Origin: Rosa chinensis
Lineage: Eukaryota; Streptophyta; Magnoliopsida; Rosales; Rosaceae
Reading direction: 5' to 3'
Assembly (NCBI RefSeq): GCF_002994745.2
Contig: NC_037093.1
Location: 67,165,510-67,229,509, forward strand
DNA: 64,000 nt
This document shows, one piece after another, positions 56,216 through 64,000 of this stretch. Each line of letters starts with the position of its first letter. The first letter of the stretch is position 1. Under the pieces are notes generated by a model that was given only the letters and a program-made list of their open reading frames with translations, ran no database searches and was not told the origin of the DNA. The position numbers and the translations under genes were made by a program.

Positions 56216-56995
56216 TGTCTTATACCCACTGCTATGGATGAGGGACTCGCACGTGGATGAGGACTTTGGTACATCGGCCGTGCCACGTGGATGATACGGC
56301 TGACCAATATGAGCGAGCGAGTCAGTAGGGTGGATTTAGTATTTGAGGCCAGTTTTATAGTATTGTTGATTGAGGACAGTTTTATAGTATTGTGAGTTTG
56401 CAAATTGAGGACAGTTTTATAGTATTGTCTTTCAAAAACACTCTAAACCATTTCCACTTGATCGGGTAAATGTGAGTTTGTATTGCAGTAGTATTATCTT
56501 TCGATAGCAGTAAACTCGTTAACACAAACATACAAAAAGAACATGTGATTTTTAATTATATGTAAATTCCTACACGATTCGAAACTCGGATGAGATATAA
56601 TTATTTAAACTAAGTGATTTGCATGTTTAACTTGCCAACACAAAATGAACATGTATAACTCATTTAGCCAATGACAAAAACCGAAGATTCCTGTCAAAGT
56701 CTTGGACGTACTCTTGGAAAGGTCGGCTTATAATAATAGTAGATGTTTGAATTAATGTTCATTTAAGTCAACATAGTAGGGTTTAGAATGACTTACTCAA
56801 CCATGCAGCCATGTAGATTAGAATTTAAACTCGGTAATTTTCGGAGATATTATCGACCATCACAGGGTTCATCCATCAGTGCGTCTTCAACAATTAATAG
56901 CATAGTTTGAAACCACAGAGATAAGGAAAAGAATCTCATTGCTCAAAATACTTTAACAAATTTATCGATCAATAAAGGTTCAACAAAAGGAATCC
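56216..56995. repeat. Segmental duplication, left copy
   Basis: From TTATACCCACTGCTATGGAT to the TTCAACAAAAGGAATCCAGC region, the sequence matches 61996-63325 in the same order and orientation, with many small differences. Shared landmarks are the GATGAGGGACTCGCACG block, TGATACGGCTGACCAATATG, AAAGGTCGGCTTATAATAATAG and GTAGGGTTTAGA. Here it lies between the CSA promoter and the 3' flank of the F-box gene. It contains a short tandem repeat at 56343-56428. Confidence 0.85.
56343..56428. repeat. Three copies of a 24-bp unit
   Basis: TTGAGGNCAGTTTTATAGTATTGT occurs at 56343, 56370 and 56405, with short unequal spacers. It is absent from the right-hand copy of the duplication, so it expanded here later or was lost there. 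Confidence 0.8.
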
Positions 56996-57109
56996 AGCAT
57001 AGTTTGATACCTCAGAGATAAGTCAACACTGTTCTCTAGAAATACTATGTTTCGTTATATAACGAAAAGAAAGATGAAAGCCATGGAGGAACCTTTTAAC
57101 GTGCAGTCT

Positions 57110-59056
57110 TCAGAAGGAACCTTTGTTGAAGCAATTTTCACACACTGCGAACCCCTTGCCTCTGAAAACATAACCCAGGTTCCCATCACATCGAGCACAT
57201 TGAGTCCCAATCCTCCAAGGGGAATCCAGCTGAAATAAAACAAACTTGTTCAGCAAAAGGAGACGGTAACAACAAACTAATAAAATTAGTGAAACAGCTA
57301 CATATAGATTTAGGAAAATAGGATGTGATATGATCAACTATAATAACTCACAGAGGATTTTGTGGCCTTAGAAAGACCCTCTACAAAAGCAGACTGGTCG
57401 GAGCAGGTGTTACGTTTTTCGGAATCGTGGGGTGGCACCACCTCATAAACAGCAGAGTCATCATAAGATTCAGCACACAACTTGTCGTACATCTTACTAT
57501 CTCTTATCCTGCACATCATAGGGTAATTAATCATACAACAATAATCATGTATTTTGCAAATTCATTGTTAACAAAAAGCATAAACGAGCTCAAATAAAAC
57601 ATAGTCAGATAAATAAATTAAAAAAAGATTCCAATTAAGTTTAAGCTTTCATCTTCTCAAGTTGGATGCAAATTAAACTTTCATATGCCATGTATATGTG
57701 TTTGAAAAGGTCTTGTTGCGAACAAAACATGAATTGCGACGATAAAAACAACAACTGAAGTTAACCAAAAAATGTGGTGAACTTGACCCTAAAAATAGAA
57801 AGAAAAAAAAGTAGCGAAACTTGTGCCTAAAAGTAGTACCTTTCAACATCCGCTCCATTTGAAACAGTGCAAAGGGAAACAAAGCTTGGATGGTAAGCAG
57901 TTATCCTTCCCAAGTAACCTTGGATTTTCAAGTAACTCTCCGTTTCTTGGTTATAAGAAATCAAAACTTCATTACAAAATGATATTAGAATGCTCCCATC
58001 ACTCAAAAACATAAGCGGTTCAAAATATGGTCTACACAATGTCTCCAGGAGCAAGTTTTTTATAACAAAAACTTTAGTCCAAGACTCTTGAACACCGTAA
58101 TCCTTCATAACCCACACGTCACATTCGTTATAATGATCTTCACCCGGCACACCTAAAAAGAGACAACCTTGTAGCACCCCCAACTTCCATGCCTTCTCCC
58201 CGTACCATGACTCCTCCACGTGTACAACGCAGCTTGGTAGGGGTAGTCGTCGAAACTCCTCTTTTTCAAAGTCGAAAGAATGTATACACTCGCCTGTAGA
58301 AGAAAAAACCGAAAGCGATGGAGCCCAATGAAGAGCTCCGTGCAAATAAGAATTCATAGGTAATTCAACATGTTGCACAGGAGCCTTTCCAATACTTCTC
58401 CACACTCCTCTACTACCGATTGTATAAATCTCAGCCTTTTTCTCCTCCCGGTCGTAAACGGAGGTGCTCGTTTGCAACACCTTGTACTCATTGGTCACAG
58501 CGCTAAAACCAAGTCCCACAAATGCATCCGATTCTATATACTTTTCCTTAGGTAGCGGGATAGTGATGAACTCGCCCGTAACCGGGTTGCACACATAAAA
58601 CCTCTTCTCATCTCTAATACTCCTTGTTTGATTTCCTTGTAAACAAATGAAACCATTGCACGAATTTATAAACTGAGAATAAATAGAAGTACTGGGAAAC
58701 CTCTCTCTTAAGATATCCTCGAAAGTCAGTTCTATGTACTTATCAGAAGCAGCACATGCTGCTTCTTTTATGTAGGTGACATTCAAGGCTTGGTTCAAAA
58801 AACCAAGGGTGCCGATAGATTTTGAATAGTGGAGATGGGCAAATTTGGGGGCGGAAGTAATAGAAAGCCATGCTTTGCAAACGCACCTGCATATGGCGAC
58901 CGTCTTGAAACAAAGACTTGAGAGAATATGAGTTACCAAGACTTGTGGGAGTGAATGGAATCTGCATGGAAAATTAGGTTGCAGTTCTTGTCTCTGATCT
59001 GGTTTCCTTGTTAGTGACGGTACGCGAAGAAGCTTTCGTTTCTTTCCTATCAACAT
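57110..59056 (-). CDS. F-box protein with FBA-type propeller and C-terminal Cys4 zinc-ribbon-like exon, 497 aa, 3 exons
   Basis: Exons 59056-57840, 57508-57352 and 57229-57110 join in frame (phase 2, then phase 0) by GT-AG introns. Exon 1 holds the F-box at about 35-75 (SLPQVLVTHILSSLCFKTVA) and an FBA/kelch-type domain (FYVCNPVTGEFITIPLP, LHGALHWAPSL, CDVWVMKDYG), the usual substrate adaptor of SCF ligases. Exon 2 adds 52 residues without clear homology (MYDKLCAESYDDSAVYEV). Exon 3 has CARCDGNLGYVFRGKGF followed by VCENCFNKGSF, that is CX2C-X15-CX2C, a zinc-ribbon-like set. The CX2C-xGxLGYVF-xGKGF part resembles the second zinc site of MsrB methionine sulfoxide reductases, but the catalytic MsrB core is not present. 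Without splicing, the F-box reading would end at 57827. The substrate is unknown. Confidence 0.75.
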
Positions 59057-60650
59057 TAGATTAGAGATTGGATCGAACTGGGCAAAACCTAATTAATTAA
59101 GCAAAGTGATCGATCAAAGAAATTATACGTACATCTAAACGGCGAGCCGAATTGAATGACTCTTTTGCCCTTTATTATTCCTTCAATTACAAGTTTGCCA
59201 TTCTTCTTCTTATTCGATGGTTTTTATTGTGAGGGCGGCATGCATTTTAGAATAGAGGAGACTGGAATTGACGAAGACGATAGAAGATGTTGGAATCGAG
59301 AGAAGGGGAGAAGAGGTTTGTTTGAGTTCCGTTTGGGTCTTGAAAGGTTTATCATCGAAGGTACTGTTTTCCCGATTTCTATGTTTTTTTTTTGGTTTTC
59401 ATTGGGGTTCTTGTTGATCTTAGTTTCTATTAAAGATCGGGCTTTTAGATGAGATAAGGTATATTTCTTTGATTGGGTCTGCTTTCATCTTTTATGTCTA
59501 TGCCGTTCTTTACCGGATTTCACTAATTGTGCAATGAGAAAAACAAGGAAAATGCGGTATTTTTTTATTTGTATTCGCCGAGTTTTGAATAAATTATTCA
59601 ATCTTGCTTGGGTTCTCCAAAGTTTCAGAATTCTACTCCCCTTTGTTGGCTTCGGTTGACACAGCAATTTCCACTATTCTCAAGTGATCCATGTTGTTGA
59701 GTATGTAAAATCTGATTCTTACCTTGATTTTCCAGGGGCTTTACCAAGATCTGGGGCTTTTGAAATGCATAAAAAATAATAATAATAATGTTTTCTGTTC
59801 AATCACTTGGAACCAGAGAAATTTTATATTTTTGGATTGTTTTGTCTGGTAACAAATTTTCCTTTGAAATTTTATATTTTTGGGTTGTTCATCTTACACT
59901 CTAGGCTGTGGTGTTTTCTCAGGCCTTACATTGTTCCTCTGTTTGATTCCTGTCAAGTATATGTAGTGATTTCGTGGTTGATTTCTATAGTTATCCATGC
60001 CAGTGGTAATTTATGATTCGAAATTGCATATATCAGTAAATTTCTAACTTCTGGATGGCTGTATATTTGATCATCACTACTTTCATTATTTCCCCTGCAG
60101 GCTTCAAATCTCCCTGCTTTTAGTAATTTGAACCAATTGAAACTGGTTCGTAATATTTCAGGCAGCGCTGCTCCACAGAACACCCAATCTGGAAGGGTTT
60201 GTGAACAATACAAATCGTTAAGTGGAGCGCTTAGAGGGAATCTGTCCTTTCAAATTAAAGCTTTTTAATGCTTTAAACCTTTTGAGAATTCTTAAATCAA
60301 AAGTTAATTAAGACAGAATCATACTGGTAGCTTTTAAAGTAATATTTATTGATAATGCACCATTTAGTCTGTATATTTCCTTGGACATGGGCATATTTCC
60401 TTTCTTTCCACTTGGACATGCATGTCTTCCCTTTTCCTTAATCTCTTTCCTTTTCTTTTTTCTTTTTCTTTTTTGGAAGTTAACTGATGAAAAGACTTGA
60501 TTCATTCCAGACCCAAGTTGTGACTTTAGTGAGGTATTTAGCACTAAATTGTGCACTGAGAAAGCTTTACGTCAATTTTTTTAATTCTTGAATCCATGGC
60601 CTTCATAAGAAGTTTTTCAACTGATAGTACCGTACCTAAACTAATCATTG
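59057..60650. other. Upstream flank of the F-box gene; no gene recognised
   Basis: The first 200 bases are likely the promoter of the F-box gene. Several short open frames on both strands lack family resemblance. A GCTTCAAATCTCCCTGCTTT segment following CCCCTGCAG at 60101 looks exon-like but cannot be assigned. Confidence 0.35.
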
Positions 60651-60686
60651 ATCTTCTGCTCTTTCCTTTTGGTTGTTGATTGACAG

Positions 60687-61117
60687 AGACAGAGAGAGAA
60701 GAGTGCTAATAAGGCTTCTGGCCAAGAAGAAGAGGAGGGCAGTATGGCGCCGTTTCCTGAAAAGGTATCGCAAATTTGAGCCTTTATTTCAGTTGGGTCG
60801 ATGCTGATTCTGATGAATTGTTTTTTTTTTCCTTATTTGTTTAATCCCTTAATGGTGGTTCTTATGTTGATGCATGAAGCATTTATTTTGTTTAGTTTAT
60901 GGATTGCTGTACAATTATCTATGGATACAGGTTTTCAATGCAATAGTTACTTATAGAATTTTTTGGGTACTAAAATTGATGTTTAATTTATCATAATAAA
61001 GAGAAAGAGACTGTCTTTAAGCTTTTAATTATTACTTAACTGATACATACACTGGGTTCAACTTTCCAAGGTTCAAGTTGGAGGATCACCACAATATAAG
61101 CTGAAAAGGAAGCTGGG
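60687..61117 (+). pseudogene. Relic of an MLK/casein-kinase-1-like kinase gene
   Basis: Two exon-like pieces join by GT-AG sites: ...GQEEEEGSMAPFPEK ending at about 60764 with a GTATCG donor, then VQVGGSPQYKLKRKLGK at about 61071-61117 after an AAG acceptor. This matches the region just before and into the glycine loop of plant casein-kinase-like MLK proteins (S-x-x-PxPEKVQVGGSPxYKxxRKLGKGGFGQVYV). Right after RKLGK the reading diverges and stops, so the kinase is truncated. The acidic leader before it is consistent with the family. Assignment is from motif recognition. Confidence 0.55.
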
Positions 61118-61540
61118 CAAAATGGCTTTGTACCCTGACCTGCACTACAAATGATACAGGCATACAGCAAGTTCAAGTACTGCTGGTTTGAAAATGCAAG
61201 TCATGACGATGAAACAGTGTCCAAGCTAACAGCTTTACACCTTTACGTTTATAAGCAGCTAAAGGCCTGGACCAATATTATTTGCTCTCTGGTCATGCCG
61301 GGGGTGCAATTTTATTTTTCTCAAGGAAAGGTAAAGCTATTTCTTTGTTTTTTTTTTTTTTTTTAATTTTTAATTTGGAGAGTTCTTTTGGAGTTTTGAT
61401 ATTGAGTTTCTTTTATGTCGACCAAGATGGTACAACCAACAAAACAATCCCATGTTGAGTGTCTGTTTAGAGTGGTTCTTTTTAAAAATGCATACAAAGT
61501 TGCATATGTCACCCAGATGCATGATCAGTTGGTGTTGCTA
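61118..61540. other. Sequence downstream of the kinase relic
   Basis: A frame from 61151 (KLTALHLYVYKQLKAW...) is open for 71 codons but matches no family that I know and does not continue the kinase. A T run of about 15 is at 61349. Nothing else. Confidence 0.35.

Positions 61541-61574
<34 letters not shown>
61541..61574. repeat. (AT)n microsatellite
   Basis: A run of about 16 AT units. Confidence 0.95.
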
Positions 61575-61576
<2 letters not shown>

Positions 61577-61995
61577 TATTGTCATGGTTTTTCTGTTACC
61601 ACCACTTCACACAAAGTTCATATCAAGCAATAAACATGTGAGAAACAAATTATGCATACTGAATAGGAACTAGAGTCGCATAAGAAAACGTGGAGGTCAT
61701 ATGCAAACCATATGAATAGTTTTTAATTTTGACTTTAGTAACCTCTATGTTCTTTAAAAGAATGTAACTTTCAAGCTTAGCTAGGAGGACAAAAAAGTGG
61801 CCAGCTGAAAGTAAACCATATATGATATATTTTTACTTTATGTTGTGGGGAAGAGTAAGCAATTAGCATATAAATTGGTACCTTTGGCTCCCTAATTTCA
61901 TTTACATCACTCTATTAGCATTCAAAACTAATCATTGAAAATTAATCATTGATCGTAATAATCTATCTCTATTATGCTTTGGTTTGAGTGGCTGT

Positions 61996-62896
61996 GTTAT
62001 ACCCATTGCTATGGATGAGGGACTCGCACGGACTCACGTGGATGAGGTCTTTGGACTTGTGTACATCCGCCGTGCCACGTGATGATACGGCTGACCAATA
62101 TGAGGGGGTAGGGTGGTTTTGGTATTTGATGATGAATGAGTAAGGACAATTTCAAAACTTTCTTTTTATGTGTTGGGTTTTGATTGGCCGTCATGCCACT
62201 CAAGTCAGTCAAGCAACACAGCGGAAGGTCTTCTCCACAAAAAGAGGCCAATGTAAGATTGGGCAAGTGTGTTGAATTACTGAGTGGTCTGATGGTCCGG
62301 TTCAATTTACTGGGCTTATGATCTAGTAATCATACCAGAAGAGATGGTAATGAGGCGGATTGGAATCATGCTTTACCATTTCCTCTTAATCATGTTAAGT
62401 GTGAATTCATATTCCAGTAGTACATTGTCTTTCAAAAATACGAATTCGTATTCCAGTAGTACTAACTTTTTATAACACTTCATATGTAAACCTGTTAACA
62501 TAAAATGAACATGTAATTTTTTGGTAAATGTAAATTCCTACACTATTTGAAACTCGCATGAAATAGAATTGGTTGAATTAGGTTATTTGCATGTTAACGC
62601 ATCAACACAAAATATTAAGACGTATTAATGTAGAAGGTGACTCAAAACTTATAATTGATGTTGTAAGAGGTATTTTCACACCACCTTGGAGAATTATGAA
62701 GATCATCCGTGACATTCAACAGCTGGCAAGGCTTTTTGATTGCATCTCTTTTAACCATATCTTTAAATAAGTGAACTTTGCAGCTGATGCTTTTCCAAAA
62801 TATAGGACATTCTCTTCACAAATGAGGTTTAGTTAAATGAGGTTGCTTTTATTTGAGTTGCCTGAAGGGCTTCAACATCTAATGAATTCCTTTTTG

Positions 62897-62931
<35 letters not shown>

Positions 62932-63325
62932 ACAAACACATACAAAATAAACATGTATATATAACTCATTCAACCAATTTATGATTTACACAAACGGACT
63001 CCTGGAAAGGCCGGCTTATAATAATAGTAGACGTTTGAATGTTCATGTAAGTCTAACATAGTAGGGTTTAGATGACTTACTCAACCATGTAGGCACGTAG
63101 GCTAGAATATAAACTCGGTCAGTTTCGGAGACAATATCCACCATCAGAGTGTATAGAGCATATTAAGGGTTAATCGATCAATACGTCTAGAGTTTGATAC
63201 TACAGAGATGAGGGGAAAAAATCCCATTGCTCAAGTTAAATATTTTAATAAAGTTTTTTTTTTTTATATATATATGAAATATTTTAATAAAGTTATCAAT
63301 AAGAGTTCAACAAAAGGTTTCAGCC
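61996..63325. repeat. Segmental duplication, right copy, with LINE insertion
   Basis: This is collinear with 56216-56995. It starts at TTATACCCATTGCTATGGAT and ends near the TTCAACAAAAGG match at about 63306. It is longer because it carries a LINE at about 62605-62930, a short unique block at 62110-62400, and a duplicated AAATATTTTAATAAAGTT (63238 and 63278). The similarity drops after 63325. Confidence 0.85.
62605..62930 (+). mobile_element. 5'-truncated LINE (RNase H-like domain) with poly(A) tail
   Basis: The plus strand reads INVEGDSKLIIDVVRGIFTP, DIQQLARLFDCISFNHIF and, after a stop, VNFAADAF, i.e. the RVT_3 RNase H-like end of an L1-type LINE, related to the copy at 33357-33846. It ends with TTGTAT and a run of about 32 A at 62899-62930. 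It is absent from the left copy of the duplication, so it inserted after that event. Exact target duplication is unclear because the flanks are A-rich (CAACACAAAAT left, CACATACAAAAT right). Confidence 0.75.
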
Positions 63326-64000
63326 ACACTTCTCTAGATCAAGGTTTCAAATTTCAGTTTCGGTTTCGATTTCAGTACTTCAAATTAAGGAAATTTCGGA
63401 GAAAGTTTCGATTTCGGTGGAAATTTCAGTTAAAAATAAAGAAATCAAATTAATTGCATTTCTAAAATGATATTTTTGAATGAAACTTTTACATAGACTA
63501 AACTAACCTATAATAAACCTATTTACAATGTAACATCTCTAAAATTATACATGTATAATATAATTATGATATTTTATATGGACGAGTAATTAACTAGTAT
63601 TGTAGTAGGTTGCTAAACTAGTGTTTTTATCTATGTGTATTGATAATGTGTTGTATATTGATAATGTAAATATGATTTACTTTTTTTAATAATTAGAAAA
63701 TTACAAGGGGTGGGGCGGGGCACGTAAAACCAAAACCCCGTGAATGAAAATGAACAAGTACAACAAAAGGAATATAAAAGCTACTATGATGTGGTTCGAT
63801 CTAGCTGGTTGAACTGCTTTCATCTAGTATCATACAATACTGCTCCCAAGTACATGAATTTTGGAAATGATTTTCGTATTTTATCACATGCATGGTTATT
63901 GTATGTGTACGTGTTGTTCCCTTTCCACATGCAATCCATATATCGGATATTGTGGAATTACCTAATATGATGTTATAGTGTATGAAGCATACAATATTTG
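63326..64000. other. AT-rich spacer to the window end
   Basis: No gene. Simple TTTCGGTTTCGATTTC-type low-complexity sequence lies at 63350-63435. An open frame at 63740-63970 shows no family resemblance. Confidence 0.5.

Noticed and set aside
61151..61366. 71-codon open frame after the kinase relic
   Set aside because: It does not continue the kinase, has no recognised domain and ends in a T-run-encoded Phe tail.
1..64000. CRISPR arrays, bacterial operons or viral integrations
   Set aside because: The genes are intron-containing plant genes and the repeats are plant transposons. No regularly spaced short repeats and no viral coding sequences were seen.

Overview
This window is plant nuclear DNA. 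Its genes have GT-AG introns and are recognisably angiosperm: an ACA-type plasma calcium pump, the strigolactone receptor D14, a plant VDAC, IDM1-like PHD/GNAT proteins and a CSA WD40 protein. The spacers are AT-rich and full of LTR, LINE, SINE, hAT and MULE debris. Codon choice and protein flavour suggest a eudicot, plausibly Rosaceae, but the sequence alone does not settle the species.

Layout. 1-8487: a dead Ty1/copia element on the minus strand that runs off the left edge. Its 5' LTR (5443-8487) was split by a hAT-like element (5555-8354), which itself holds a Pack-MULE (5961-7306) carrying a broken fragment of a PUB-type ARM protein. 9684-14690: a complete seven-exon autoinhibited Ca2+-ATPase (minus). 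15487-23310: a second, plus-strand copia element with both LTRs, interrupted by two solo LTRs whose 5-bp target duplications can be read exactly. 23311-30800: gene-free, with two LINE 3' ends, small tandem repeats and very short retroposon insertions. 31021-31915: D14. 33036-34065: a perfect 77-bp tandem duplication, a truncated LINE and a SINE. 37176-38671: an ARM-repeat gene. 40506-40736: two tRNA-Thr(AGT) genes.

40973-64000 is the gene-dense half: VDAC (plus), a single-exon F-box gene (minus), two intronless IDM1-like PHD-finger/acetyltransferase paralogues 3.4 kb apart (plus) with an ankyrin-PGG pseudogene between them, the eight-exon CSA/ERCC8 gene (minus), an F-box gene with an unusual C-terminal cysteine zinc-ribbon-like exon (minus), a small relic of an MLK/casein-kinase-like gene, and a direct segmental duplication (56.2-57.0 kb and 62.0-63.3 kb) whose right copy later received a LINE.

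The genes do not form a pathway; they are independent housekeeping and regulatory loci (Ca2+ export, strigolactone perception, outer mitochondrial membrane transport, chromatin, DNA repair, ubiquitin ligase adaptors). I found no clearly new multi-gene system. The most notable items are the three-layer transposon nest with a captured gene fragment, the PHD/GNAT pair in which one copy lacks the Jas/TDBD-like domain, and the F-box gene with a terminal Cys4 module. Exon coordinates were derived by hand from reading frames and GT/AG sites.
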